Part shown: piece by piece, positions 50,271-59,784 of the stretch
Layout of the letters: each line of letters begins with the position of its first letter
How positions within the stretch are numbered: the first letter of the stretch is position 1
Source: MR-S7 sp000400995
GTDB taxonomy: Bacteria > Pseudomonadota > Gammaproteobacteria > Burkholderiales > Burkholderiaceae_C
Length of the DNA stretch: 64,000 bases
NCBI RefSeq assembly: GCF_045291395.1
Contig: NZ_CP152342.1
Span: 4,340,001-4,404,000 of the forward strand
Reading direction: 5' to 3'
Program-made: the position numbers and the translations under genes
Notes under the pieces: model-generated
Told to the model about the DNA's origin: nothing
Seen by the model: the letters and a program-made list of their open reading frames with translations, nothing else
Database searches by the model: none

Positions 50271-52751
50271 ATGCACCACCACCCGTCCCGCGCTCGCGGC
50301 ACCACCTTCGCCACGCAACTGCTCTGCGCCAGCCTGGCGGCCTTCGCGGCCCTGCCGCACAATGCATCGGCCCAGCCGGCCGCAACGACGGCTGTCCGCA
50401 GCTACGCCATTCCCGCCGGGCCGCTCGGCCCCGCGCTCAACCAGTGGGGGCGGGAGTCGGGCACGCTGATCACCTTTGCGCCGGAACTCGTGGCGGGCGA
50501 GCGGACCCGGGGCGCCAGCGGCAGCCTGTCCACCCGGCAGGCACTGGATGCGCTGCTGGCGGGCACGGGCCTGTCGGCCTCCGCCGGCCCGCAAGGCGCC
50601 TATGTGCTGCGGCGCATACCGCAAACCCCTGCGCCAGAAGCCGGGCCCCATGTCCAACTGGCCGAAGTCCGGGTCGTCGCGCAGGCCGAGGCAACCACCG
50701 AGGGCAGCGGCTCCTATGCCCCGGCCGGCCCCAGCGGCACGGCAACCGGCCTGCGTCTGGCGCTGCGCGAAACCCCGCAGTCGGTCACCACGGTCACCCG
50801 CCAGCAGATGGACGACCAGGCGCTGCACAGCGTCCAAGAGGTTCTGGAACAAACCGTGGGCGTCCACATGGACCAGTCCGACAGCGAGCGTGCCTACCCC
50901 ACCATTCGCGGCTTCTCGGTTCCGTCGCTGCAACTCGATGGCGCGCCCCTGCCGACGGGCGACAACCTGTTCGGGTACGCCTACCTGCTGCAGGATGCGG
51001 CCGCGTACGACCGCGTGGAAGTGGTGCGCGGCGCGTCCGGCCTGCTCAACGGCGTCGGCACTCCCGCCGGGGCAATCAACCTGGTACGCAAGAAACCCAC
51101 CCGCACCTTCCAGGCGGCCGTGGAGGCGAACCTGGGCTCCTGGAACCGCTATCGCACCCTGCTGGACATTTCCTCCCCGCTCAACGCGGAAGGCTCGCTG
51201 CGCGGCAGGCTGGTCACGGCGTACCAGGACCGCCAGTCCTTCATGGAGCACTACCGCCAGAAGCGCACGGACGTCTACGCCGTGCTGGAAGCCGACCTGG
51301 CGCCCACCACGCTGCTCACCGTGGGCGCCGAGCAGGTCACCAGCAATGCCGACGCCCCGAGTTGGGGGCCGCTGCCGCTGTTCCTGCGCGACGGCACGCC
51401 CTACGACGCGCCACGCACGCGCAACCCCGGCGTCAAGTGGGGGCGGTTCGACACGACCACGCGCTCCCTCTTCGCCGAGGTGGAGCACCACTTCGGCAAC
51501 GCCTGGGTCGGGAAGTTCTCGGCCCACCGGCTGGAGAACCACCGGGAGCAGGACTTGGTGTCCGGCGCGTACGACTGGCCCGCGCTCGATGGGTCGGGCG
51601 TGCGCGCCAACGTCTCGCAGGGGCCCGACACCAACAAGACGACGGTGCTCAATGCGTCCGCCAGCGGCGGCTTCACGCTCTGGGGGCGCCAGCACCAGGC
51701 TCACTTCGGGGCGCACTACTCGGACATCGACGGCCATTCCGATGTCTATTACTCGGCCAGCCGGCCCGGCCGGGCGCTGTACCTGGACATTCCGGACTTC
51801 TTCACCTGGGACAACGATTTCGCGCACCCCACGCTGGCGCACTGGGGTTACTGGTACCGCAAGACCCGCCAGGTGGCCGCGCATGGCGCGCTCCAGCTGC
51901 GCATCACCGACACCCTGGCCGTCATTCCAGGCGCCCGCCTGACTTCCTACAAGGACAGCAGCCACCGCTATCTGGTGGATGGCGCCTACGCCTGGGGCAG
52001 CGCCAAGGAGGAGAAGCGCGTCCTCACGCCCTTCCTGGGCATGGTGTACGACGTGTCTCCCGGCCTTTCGCTCTACGCGAGCTACGCGGAAATCTTCACG
52101 CCCCAGACCTTCACCGACGTGAACGGCGACAGGCTGGACCCGATCGTCGGGCGCAACGTCGAGATCGGCGCCAAGGGCGCGCTGCCCGGCAATGCGCTGC
52201 AGGGCAGCATCGCATTCTTCAGCACCGAGGAAAGGAACAACGCGGAGTCCGACGGCGACCGCACCACGCCCTCCGGCGACTACGCCTACCGCAATGGCAA
52301 GGGCATGCTGTCGCGCGGCGTGGAGGTGGAGATCTCCGGCAAGCTGGCGCCGCACTGGAACATCTATGGCGGCTACACGCTGAAGCGCACCCGGCGCGAA
52401 GCCGAGCTGGGGCTGTTCGACTCGGCCCTGCCGCCCAACCACCTGCTGAAGCTGTCCACGGACTACCGGCTCCCGGGCGCCTGGAGCCGGTTGCGTATCG
52501 GCGGCGCGCTGAGCTGGCAAAGCCGCATGGAAACCACCAAGACCTTCGGCGGCGTGACGGCAACCCGCGTGCAAGGCGCCTATGCGTTGCTCAACCTCTC
52601 CGCCCATTACGACCTGACCCGGCAGACACGGTTGTCGCTCCACATCGACAACGTGCTGGACAAGCACTATTACGCAGGCTTCGGGGGCTACGGCGGCGGC
52701 TATTGGGGCGCCCCGCGCAACTTCCTCATGACCTTGCGGCACCAGTTCTGA
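50271..52751 (+). CDS. TonB-dependent siderophore receptor with signalling domain (second set)
   Basis: 826 residues. A His-rich N-terminus and signal peptide end near NASAQ. The STN domain (SYAIPAGPLGPALNQWGRES, about 43-62) is followed by a TonB-box-like LAEVRVVAQ, a plug (LRETPQSVTTVTRQQMDDQA) and a 22-strand barrel ending MTLRHQF. Typical ferric-siderophore receptor motifs (FTPQTFTDVNG, NVEIGAKGAL) appear late in the barrel. It forms the receptor of the second FecIR set; the ligand is unknown. Confidence 0.95.
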   Translation: MHHHPSRARGTTFATQLLCASLAAFAALPHNASAQPAATTAVRSYAIPAGPLGPALNQWGRESGTLITFAPELVAGERTRGASGSLSTRQALDALLAGTGLSASAGPQGAYVLRRIPQTPAPEAGPHVQLAEVRVVAQAEATTEGSGSYAPAGPSGTATGLRLALRETPQSVTTVTRQQMDDQALHSVQEVLEQTVGVHMDQSDSERAYPTIRGFSVPSLQLDGAPLPTGDNLFGYAYLLQDAAAYDRVEVVRGASGLLNGVGTPAGAINLVRKKPTRTFQAAVEANLGSWNRYRTLLDISSPLNAEGSLRGRLVTAYQDRQSFMEHYRQKRTDVYAVLEADLAPTTLLTVGAEQVTSNADAPSWGPLPLFLRDGTPYDAPRTRNPGVKWGRFDTTTRSLFAEVEHHFGNAWVGKFSAHRLENHREQDLVSGAYDWPALDGSGVRANVSQGPDTNKTTVLNASASGGFTLWGRQHQAHFGAHYSDIDGHSDVYYSASRPGRALYLDIPDFFTWDNDFAHPTLAHWGYWYRKTRQVAAHGALQLRITDTLAVIPGARLTSYKDSSHRYLVDGAYAWGSAKEEKRVLTPFLGMVYDVSPGLSLYASYAEIFTPQTFTDVNGDRLDPIVGRNVEIGAKGALPGNALQGSIAFFSTEERNNAESDGDRTTPSGDYAYRNGKGMLSRGVEVEISGKLAPHWNIYGGYTLKRTRREAELGLFDSALPPNHLLKLSTDYRLPGAWSRLRIGGALSWQSRMETTKTFGGVTATRVQGAYALLNLSAHYDLTRQTRLSLHIDNVLDKHYYAGFGGYGGGYWGAPRNFLMTLRHQF

Positions 52752-52819
52752 AACGGCGGCACTGGCGCGGCGTGACACCGGTCCAGGGACGGCCTGGAAG
52801 TTGGCGCCACAATCGCCGG

Positions 52820-54019
52820 ATGCTCAGCCTCCAAGACATCCAGGCCGCCGCCGAACGCCTGCGCGGCCACGTGCTGCAAACGCCCTGCGTGGAATCCAAG
52901 ACGCTCTCCGAGGTCGTAGGCGCGCAGGTGTTCCTCAAGTTCGAGAACCTGCAGTTCACCGCCTCGTTCAAGGAACGCGGCGCGTGCAATCGGCTCGCGC
53001 AGCTCTCGCCCGGCGAGCGCGCGCGCGGCGTGGTGGCGATGAGCGCGGGCAACCATGCCCAGGGCGTCGCCTACCACGCGCAGCGCCTGGGCGTGCGCGC
53101 GGTGATCGTCATGCCACGCTTCACGCCCGGCGTGAAGGTGGAGCGCACGCGCGGCTTCGGCGCCGAGGTGGTGCTGCACGGCGACACGCTGGAGGAAGCG
53201 CGCGCGCATGCCTATCAGCTCGCCGATCAGCAGGGCCTGACCTTCGTGCACCCCTACGACGACGAAGCCATTGCCGCGGGCCAGGGCACGCTGGCGCTGG
53301 AGATGCTGCGCGAGCAGCCGGGGCTGGACGTGCTCGTCCTCTCCGTGGGCGGCGGCGGCCTCATCGCGGGCGTGGCCACGGCGGCCAAGGCGCTCAAGCC
53401 GGGCATCGAGGTGGTGGGCGTGCAGACGCAGCGCTTTCCGTCCATGGTCAACGCCGTGCAGGGCACGCAGCACCCCATGGGCAATGCCACCATCGCCGAG
53501 GGCATTGCCGTGGGCGCGCCGGGCAAGATCACCCAGGAGGTGGTGGCGCGCCTGGTGGACGACCTGCTGCTGGTGGACGAGGGCGACATCGAGCAGGCCG
53601 TGCTGATGCTGCTGGAGATCGAGAAGACGCTGGTCGAGGGCGCGGGCGCGGCCGGACTGGCGGCGCTCATCAAGCACCCCGCGCGCTTCGCGGGCAAGCG
53701 GGTGGGGCTGGTGCTCTCGGGCGGCAACATCGACCCAATGCTGCTGGCGGCCATCATCGAGCGCGGCATGGTGCGCTCGGGCCGGCTGGCGCGCATCAAG
53801 GTCAGCGCGCGCGACATACCGGGCGTGCTGGCGCGCATCACCGCCACCGTGGCCGAAGCGGGCGCCAACATCGAGGAGGTGCACCACCAGCGCGCCTTCA
53901 CCGTGCTGGCCGCACAGAACGTGGAGATCGAGCTGGTGCTGCAGACGCGCGGCCAGGCCCACGTGCAGCAGGTGCTCGAGCGCCTGCGCGCCGCGGAGAT
54001 GGAAGCGGCGCTGATGTAG
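52820..54019 (+). CDS. threonine ammonia-lyase (with ACT domain)
   Basis: 399 residues. The PLP Lys is in TASFKERGACNRL (about 54-56), the AGNHAQGVAYHA loop binds substrate and the glycine loop SVGGGGLIAG holds the phosphate. A C-terminal ACT domain spans about 325-399 (ARIKVSARDIPGVLARITA). The length fits the TdcB-plus-ACT class rather than long IlvA. It deaminates threonine (and serine) to 2-oxobutanoate and ammonia. Confidence 0.94.
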   Translation: MLSLQDIQAAAERLRGHVLQTPCVESKTLSEVVGAQVFLKFENLQFTASFKERGACNRLAQLSPGERARGVVAMSAGNHAQGVAYHAQRLGVRAVIVMPRFTPGVKVERTRGFGAEVVLHGDTLEEARAHAYQLADQQGLTFVHPYDDEAIAAGQGTLALEMLREQPGLDVLVLSVGGGGLIAGVATAAKALKPGIEVVGVQTQRFPSMVNAVQGTQHPMGNATIAEGIAVGAPGKITQEVVARLVDDLLLVDEGDIEQAVLMLLEIEKTLVEGAGAAGLAALIKHPARFAGKRVGLVLSGGNIDPMLLAAIIERGMVRSGRLARIKVSARDIPGVLARITATVAEAGANIEEVHHQRAFTVLAAQNVEIELVLQTRGQAHVQQVLERLRAAEMEAALM

Positions 54020-54104
54020 GAAAAGGCCGCTTTTTGCGCCCAAAACCCCGGCGGGGCACACGGCGTTGCAGGAAACCGCCGCACGCTTGGGCACACTGCG
54101 GCCC

Positions 54105-55685
54105 ATGCCTTCACGACGCCGTTTCATGCGCTCGCTCGGCCAGGGCGCGGCCCTGGCCCTCCTGAACTGGACCCCGGCCTTCGCCGCCCTCAAGCCCCTG
54201 GGCGCGCCCCGCCCGTTCGACTACGCCGCCCTCAAGGGCCAAGCCCGCGCCCTGGCTGCCCGCCCGCACGTGCCGCCCACGGCCCAGCTGCCGCCGCCGG
54301 TGGCCGCGCTGGACTGGGACCAGTACCAGGCCCTGCGCTTTCGCGCCGACCACGCGCTGTGGGCCGGCGAGAAGCGCCGCTTCCAGGCGCAGTTCTTCCA
54401 CCTGGGGCTGTTCTTCAAGCGCCCCGTGCGCCTCTACGAGCTGGCCGACGGCCAGGCGCAGGAACTCGCTTACGACCCTGCGCTGTTCGACTACGGCAAG
54501 AGCGGCCTCAAGGCGGACGCGCTGCCGGCGGACCTGGGCTTCGCGGGCTTTCGCCTGAACTTCCACACCGACCCGCTGCGCGACGTGGCGGCCTTCCTGG
54601 GCGCGAGCTACTTCCGCGCCGTGGGCGGCGAGTGGCAGTACGGCCTGTCCGCGCGCGGCCTGGCGATCGACACCGGCCTGCCCCGCCCGGAGGAGTTCCC
54701 GGACTTCACGGCCTTCTACCTGGAGCGCCCCGCGCCCGGCTCCAACACGGTGGTGGTGCTGGCGCTGCTGGATTCGCCCAGCATCGCGGGCGCCTACCGC
54801 TTCGCCATCACGCCGGGCGACACGCTGGTGATGGACGTGGACGCGGCCCTGTACCCGCGCAAGCCCATCGAGCGCCTGGGCCTGGCGCCGTGCACCAGCA
54901 TGTTCCAGCACGGCGAGAACGACAGGCGCATGGCCAACGACTGGCGCCCGGAGATCCACGATTCCGACGGCCTGGCGATGTGGCGCGGCAACGGCGAGTG
55001 GGTCTGGCGCCCGCTCACCAACCCGCCCACGCTGCAGTTCAACGCCTTCGCCGACGAGAACCCCAAGGGCTTCGGCCTGCTGCAGCGCGACCGCGACTTC
55101 GACCACTACCAGGACGACGGCGTGTTCTACGAGCGCCGCCCCTCGCTCTGGGTGGAGCCCAAGGAGGATTGGGGCAAGGGCGCGGTCCAGCTCGTGGAGA
55201 TCCCCACGGTGGACGAAACCTTCGACAACGTGGTGGCCTTCTGGAACCCCGAGCGCAAGCCGCAGGCGGGCGAGGAATGGCTGGTGGGCTACCGCCTCTA
55301 CTGGGGCGCGGAGGCGCCCGCCCGTCCGCCGCTGGCGCGCTGCGTGGCCACGCGCACCGGCCTGGGCGGCGTGGTGGGGCAGCCGCGCAGGCATTTCTCG
55401 TGGCGCTTCGCGGTGGATTTCGCGGGCGAGGCGCTGGCGCGCCTGGGCGAGGGCACGCAAGTGGAGCCCGTCATCACCCTGAGCCGCGGCACGGTGGAGA
55501 TTCCCTCGGCACGGCCGCTGCACGCCATCGACGGCTGGCGCGCCATGTTCGACGTGCGCCCGCCCGACGAGAGCACCGAGCCCATCACCATCCGCCTGTT
55601 CCTGCGCAGCGGCGGCCGGCCGCTGACGGAAACCTGGCTCTACCAGTGGGTGCCGCCTGCGGCGGCCGACCGCAAGCCCTATTGA
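54105..55685 (+). CDS. opgD: periplasmic glucan biosynthesis protein OpgD/MdoD
   Basis: 526 residues. The N-terminus has a Tat motif (SRRRFMRSLGQGAALALL), as in OpgD. The body is the MdoG-type beta-sandwich with FDYAALKGQARALA near the start, GASYFRAVGGEWQYGLSARG mid-protein and the C-terminal domain WYLTETWLYQW-like (GGRPLTETWLYQW). It helps make or release osmoregulated periplasmic glucans. An in-frame ATG 13 codons upstream is less likely because the Tat leader begins at this ATG. Confidence 0.93.
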   Translation: MPSRRRFMRSLGQGAALALLNWTPAFAALKPLGAPRPFDYAALKGQARALAARPHVPPTAQLPPPVAALDWDQYQALRFRADHALWAGEKRRFQAQFFHLGLFFKRPVRLYELADGQAQELAYDPALFDYGKSGLKADALPADLGFAGFRLNFHTDPLRDVAAFLGASYFRAVGGEWQYGLSARGLAIDTGLPRPEEFPDFTAFYLERPAPGSNTVVVLALLDSPSIAGAYRFAITPGDTLVMDVDAALYPRKPIERLGLAPCTSMFQHGENDRRMANDWRPEIHDSDGLAMWRGNGEWVWRPLTNPPTLQFNAFADENPKGFGLLQRDRDFDHYQDDGVFYERRPSLWVEPKEDWGKGAVQLVEIPTVDETFDNVVAFWNPERKPQAGEEWLVGYRLYWGAEAPARPPLARCVATRTGLGGVVGQPRRHFSWRFAVDFAGEALARLGEGTQVEPVITLSRGTVEIPSARPLHAIDGWRAMFDVRPPDESTEPITIRLFLRSGGRPLTETWLYQWVPPAAADRKPY

Positions 55686-55761
55686 CCCGGGGTGCGCCCG
55701 GCGCACGATGCCGCTACACTTGGCACCTCGCCCGAACACACCAACGACACAGGAGATCACC

Positions 55762-55914
55762 ATGGCCCACGACACCACCACCGTCCCCCACGCCGGCGAG
55801 GACCATGCCCCCGACGCCGTGGAGTCGGTGGTGCACCTGGTGCCCGTGGTGCTGCCCGCCGTGGGCGCGGCCATGATGCTCCTGCTGGCTTTCATCGCCG
55901 TGTACATGGCCTGA
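55762..55914 (+). CDS. small single-TM membrane protein, unknown function
   Basis: 50 residues. A hydrophilic acidic N-terminal half rich in His, Asp and Glu precedes one TM helix (about 25-48, VVHLVPVVLPAVGAAMMLLL). AGGAGATCACC precedes the ATG and a rho-independent terminator follows, so it is probably expressed. No family recognised. Confidence 0.75.
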   Translation: MAHDTTTVPHAGEDHAPDAVESVVHLVPVVLPAVGAAMMLLLAFIAVYMA

Positions 55915-55937
55915 AAAAGCCCGCGCGCTGCGTACCG

Positions 55938-55960
55938 GCCCCGCTCGGCGGGGCTTTTTT
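55938..55960 (+). terminator. rho-independent terminator
   Basis: The stem GCCCCGC / GCGGGGC with loop TCG is followed by six T, just after the small membrane-protein gene. Confidence 0.9.
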
Positions 55961-55977
55961 ACGTCCAGGCCCACCGC

Positions 55978-56004
55978 ATGCATAACCTCATGCTCGTTAT
56001 GCAT
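55978..56004. promoter_or_regulatory. perfect operator-like dyad upstream of pckG
   Basis: ATGCATAAC and GTTATGCAT are perfect reverse complements around a nine-base centre. The 324-base gap before pckG holds this, the terminator and a leader of about 230 bases in which no gene was found. Confidence 0.6.
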
Positions 56005-56238
56005 AGATTTTCCCCCTGTCCGACAGACAAGCCGGGGGCGGCTTCATAGAATCGTCATCCCAGCCGACCCGCGCATGCTTGCCGCCGCAGCCATGCAGCC
56101 TCCGCATCCGCCCGCCGACTGCGTTCAAGCCGTTTTTTCAAAGGCAGCGGCAGGGGTTCGCCCCGCGCAGGCCTCTCGTGTCGTGACCCGGTTCGCTTCC
56201 TTTGAAAAGACTGTTTTTCAACTTCAGGAAGCCCCGCG

Positions 56239-58104
56239 ATGAACGCTCCCACCATGCAAGGCCTGGATCTCCAGGCGCCTGCCTACGTCAAGAACGCCAA
56301 GCTGATCGCCTGGGTGGCCGACATGGCCGCCCTGTGCAAGCCCGACCGCATCCACTGGTGCGACGGCAGCCAGGAGGAATACGACGCCCTGTGCGCGCAG
56401 CTCGTGCAGGCCGGCACCTTCAAGAAGCTCAACCCCGCCAAGCGCCCGGGCAGCTACCTGGCGTGGTCCGACCCGTCGGACGTGGCCCGCGTGGAAGACC
56501 GCACCTACATCTGCTCCGAAAAGAAGGAAGACGCCGGCCCCACCAACAACTGGATGGCCCCGGCCGAGATGCGCGCCACGCTGCAGCCGCTGTTCGACGG
56601 CTGCATGCGGGGCCGCACCATGTACGTGGTGCCGTTCAGCATGGGGCCGCTCGGCTCGCCCATCGCCCACGTGGGCGTGGAGCTGTCCGACAGCGCCTAT
56701 GTGGCCGTGAACATGAAGATCATGACCCGCATGGGCCGCGCGGTGTACGACGTGATCGGCACCGACGGCGAGTTCGTGCCCTGCGTGCACACCGTGGGCG
56801 CGCCGCTGCAGCCCGGCCAGAAGGACGAGACGAGCTGGCCCTGCAACAAGACCAAGTACATCGTGCACTACCCCGAGACGCGCGAGATCTGGAGCTACGG
56901 CTCGGGCTACGGCGGCAACGCGCTGCTGGGTAAGAAGTGCTTCGCGCTGCGCATCGCCTCCACCATGGGCCGCGACCAGGGCTGGCTGGCCGAGCACATG
57001 CTGATCCTGGGCGTGACCAACCCCCAGGGCAAGAAGTACCACGTGGCCGCCGCCTTCCCCAGCGCTTGCGGTAAGACCAACTTCTCGATGCTGGTGCCCC
57101 CGAAGGCCTTCGAAGGCTGGAAGGTCACCACCATCGGCGACGACATCGCCTGGATCAAGCCCCAGGCCGACGGCAGCCTGCGCGCCATCAACCCCGAGGC
57201 CGGCTACTTCGGCGTGGCTCCCGGCACCAACTACCACACCAACCCCAACTGCATGGCCAGCCTGGACAAGGACGTGATCTTCACGAACGTCGCGCTGACC
57301 GACGACGGCGACGTGTGGTGGGAAGGCATCGAGAAAGACACCGGCACGCTGCCCGACCACCTGATCGACTGGCAGGGCAAGGACTGGACGCCCCAGATCG
57401 CCAAGGAGACCGGCGCCAAGGCCGCCCACCCCAACGCCCGCTTCACCGTGGCCGCCACCAACAACCCGGCGCTGGACGAGGCCTGGGACGACCCGGCCGG
57501 CGTGAAGATCGACGCCATCATCTTCGGCGGCCGCCGCTCCACCACCGTGCCGCTGGTGACCGAGGCGCGCGACTGGGTCGAGGGCGTGTACATGGCCGCC
57601 ACCATGGGCAGCGAGACCACCGCCGCCGCCTTCGGCCAGCAGGGCGTGGTGCGCCGCGACCCGTTCGCCATGCTGCCCTTCATGGGCTACAACATGAGCG
57701 ACTACTTCCAGCACTGGCTGCAGCTCGGCGCCAAGATCCAGGCGCAGGGCGCCCGGCTGCCGCGCATCTTCACCACCAACTGGTTCCGCAAGAACGCCGA
57801 AGGCAAGTTCGTCTGGCCCGGCTACGGCGAGAACATGCGCGTGCTCAAGTGGATGATCGACCGCATCGAGGGCCAGGCCCAGGGCCAGGAAACCGCCTTC
57901 GGCATCGCCCCGCAGTACGCCGAGATCAACTGGAGCGGCCTGGACTTCACGCCCGAGCAGTTCCAGAACGTGACCAGCATCGACCAGGCCGCCTGGGCCG
58001 ACGAGCTGAAGCTGCACACCGAGCACTTCGACAAGCTGGCCTACCACCTGCCCCAGGAACTGCTGTCCACCAAGGACAAGCTGCAACAGCGCCTGGCCGC
58101 CTGA
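56239..58104 (+). CDS. pckG: GTP-dependent phosphoenolpyruvate carboxykinase
   Basis: 621 residues, the usual GTP-type length. YVVPFSMGPLGSPIAHVGVE binds oxaloacetate. The P-loop with reactive Cys is AFPSACGKTNFSML (about 272-285), and the metal/guanine sites include GDDIAWIKP and FGGRRSTTVPLV. It interconverts oxaloacetate + GTP and PEP + CO2 + GDP, the entry to gluconeogenesis from C4 acids. The 3' end converges on a minus-strand gene with a large hairpin between. Confidence 0.97.
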   Translation: MNAPTMQGLDLQAPAYVKNAKLIAWVADMAALCKPDRIHWCDGSQEEYDALCAQLVQAGTFKKLNPAKRPGSYLAWSDPSDVARVEDRTYICSEKKEDAGPTNNWMAPAEMRATLQPLFDGCMRGRTMYVVPFSMGPLGSPIAHVGVELSDSAYVAVNMKIMTRMGRAVYDVIGTDGEFVPCVHTVGAPLQPGQKDETSWPCNKTKYIVHYPETREIWSYGSGYGGNALLGKKCFALRIASTMGRDQGWLAEHMLILGVTNPQGKKYHVAAAFPSACGKTNFSMLVPPKAFEGWKVTTIGDDIAWIKPQADGSLRAINPEAGYFGVAPGTNYHTNPNCMASLDKDVIFTNVALTDDGDVWWEGIEKDTGTLPDHLIDWQGKDWTPQIAKETGAKAAHPNARFTVAATNNPALDEAWDDPAGVKIDAIIFGGRRSTTVPLVTEARDWVEGVYMAATMGSETTAAAFGQQGVVRRDPFAMLPFMGYNMSDYFQHWLQLGAKIQAQGARLPRIFTTNWFRKNAEGKFVWPGYGENMRVLKWMIDRIEGQAQGQETAFGIAPQYAEINWSGLDFTPEQFQNVTSIDQAAWADELKLHTEHFDKLAYHLPQELLSTKDKLQQRLAA

Positions 58105-58140
58105 CCGGCTTCGCCCCCTCCGCCAAGCGGAGGGAGGCTA

Positions 58141-58233
58141 AAAAAGAGAGCTGCCAGCGCTTGCCCTGCCAGGCTTTCAGGTATTTTTTTACCCGAAAAC
58201 CTCAGCAGGCAAGCGCTGGCAGCTCTCTTTTTG
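58141..58233. terminator. paired dispersed repeats forming a bidirectional terminator hairpin
   Basis: Arms 58141-58168 and 58206-58233 are near-perfect inverted copies (AAAAAGAGAGCTGCCAGCGC continuing TTGCC against the complementary right arm), flanked by A and T tracts. Both arms contain the AGCGCTTG core of the dispersed repeat family. It separates convergent pckG and the next gene. Confidence 0.85.
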
Positions 58234-58244
58234 CGGCGACCCGC

Positions 58245-58688
58245 TTAGAAGCGGTAGCGGCGCAGATCCTCGACGGCGATGCCGTTCATGGCGCGGCTCA
58301 GGTCGGCCATGATGCGCGCGTCGTGCAGGGCGGCGTTCCAGGTCCGCTGGTCCTCGGCGTCGCGGCGGCGGGCCTCGGTCCAGGCGCGGGCGCTGCCGCG
58401 CAGCAGGGCGGCGGCACGGCGGGCCGGGGCGGCCAGCAGCGCGAGGGCGGCGAAGGCCACCACCCACAGCACCATCCAGGCGGCGAGCAGGTGGCCGTCG
58501 CCCCAGGCGTCGACCACCTGGTTGGCCACCACCACCAGGGCAGACACCACGGCCGCCAGCAGCAGCGAGGCGCCGCCGCGGACGCCGTCGAAGCGGGAGG
58601 CCATGTCCTTGAGCGCCGTCGCCGCGCGCTCCACGCGCTCGACGCCGGGGTGGACGTCACGGAAATCGGGGTGGACAAAATGGGTCAT
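58245..58688 (-). CDS. small two-TM membrane protein, unknown function
   Basis: 147 residues. The N-terminus is soluble (HPDFRDVHPGVERVERAATA). Two TM segments follow (about 39-56 and 67-88), then a basic cytoplasmic tail with RRRDAEDQRTWNAALHDARI. A good ribosome site (AAGGATTGCAACC) precedes the ATG. No family recognised. It converges on pckG and is divergent from the LysR gene across an AT-rich gap. Confidence 0.8.
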   Translation of the reverse strand: MTHFVHPDFRDVHPGVERVERAATALKDMASRFDGVRGGASLLLAAVVSALVVVANQVVDAWGDGHLLAAWMVLWVVAFAALALLAAPARRAAALLRGSARAWTEARRRDAEDQRTWNAALHDARIMADLSRAMNGIAVEDLRRYRF

Positions 58689-58815
58689 GGTTGCAATCCT
58701 TCCCAGCCACGTAGGCGAGACTGCCAAGGCCGGTACGAGAATATTAGGGTTTACCCCATATTTATTCCACTTTATATGTTGAATCCCCGTCATTCACATC
58801 TGTGATGATTGCGGC

Positions 58816-59784
58816 GTGGCACCGATCAACTTCCGCACCCTGGACCTGAACCTGCTGCGCGTGTTCGACGAAGTGATGGCCGAGCGCAATCTCACGCGCG
58901 CGGCCGAGAAGCTGGCGCTCACCCAGCCAGCCGTCAGCAACGCATTGCGCCGCCTGCGCGAGGTGGTGGGCGACGACCTGCTCGTGCGCAGCGGCCAGGG
59001 CGTGGAGCCCACGCCGCGCGCACTGGCGCTGTGGCCCACGGTGCGCCAGGCGCTCGGGCACCTGCAGCAGGCGCTGGCGCCCGGCGCCTTCGACCCCGGC
59101 ACCGCCAGCACCGCCTTCGTGCTGGCCATGGCCGACGCCACCGGCGCCACGCTGATCCCGCCGCTGGTCGAGATCGTGGAGCGCGAGGCGCCCGGCGTGT
59201 CGCTGCGCGTGGTGCCGCTGACCACGCGCGACCCGCGCCGCCTGCTCGACGACGAGACCGCCGACGTGGCCGTAGGCTACTTCCCCGCCGCCATGGCCGA
59301 CCTCACGGCCCGCGCGCAGACCGACAGCCTGGTGGCCTTCGACAGCATGCGCCTGTACGACGGCGAATACGTCTGCGTGATGCGCCGCGGCCACCCCCTG
59401 GCGCACGGCCCGCTGACGCTGGACCAGTACTGCGCCGCACGCCACCTGCTGGTGAGCTTCTCGGGCAAGCCCTTCGGCTTCATCGACGAGGCGCTGGCCG
59501 CGCTAGGACGCGACCGGCGCATCGTGCTCACCGTCAACCAGTTCTTCACCGCCGGGCGCGTGGTCGCCGCATCCGACCTGCTCACCGTGCTGCCGCGCCA
59601 CTTCGTGGGCGTGGCCAGCCTCAAGGACGAGCTGGTCTGGCGTCCCCTGCCCATGCCCATGCCCATCGTCCACGTGGACGCGCTGTGGCACCGCCGCCGC
59701 CGGCACGACCCGGCCCACCGCTGGCTGCAGGACGCCCTGGCGCGTTCGGCCCGCCGCACCTTCCACGCCCCGCCCCTGCCGTGA
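58816..59784 (+). CDS. LysR family transcriptional regulator
   Basis: 322 residues from a GTG start. The N-terminal HTH reads DLNLLRVFDEVMAERNLTRA then QPAVSNALRRLREVVGDDLL. The effector domain has DLLTVLPRHFVG. It is typical of NodD/LeuO-like LysR proteins. The upstream gap (58689-58815) is AT-rich and may hold its own promoter. Its stop overlaps the GTG start of the metallophosphoesterase gene. Confidence 0.92.
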   Translation: MAPINFRTLDLNLLRVFDEVMAERNLTRAAEKLALTQPAVSNALRRLREVVGDDLLVRSGQGVEPTPRALALWPTVRQALGHLQQALAPGAFDPGTASTAFVLAMADATGATLIPPLVEIVEREAPGVSLRVVPLTTRDPRRLLDDETADVAVGYFPAAMADLTARAQTDSLVAFDSMRLYDGEYVCVMRRGHPLAHGPLTLDQYCAARHLLVSFSGKPFGFIDEALAALGRDRRIVLTVNQFFTAGRVVAASDLLTVLPRHFVGVASLKDELVWRPLPMPMPIVHVDALWHRRRRHDPAHRWLQDALARSARRTFHAPPLP

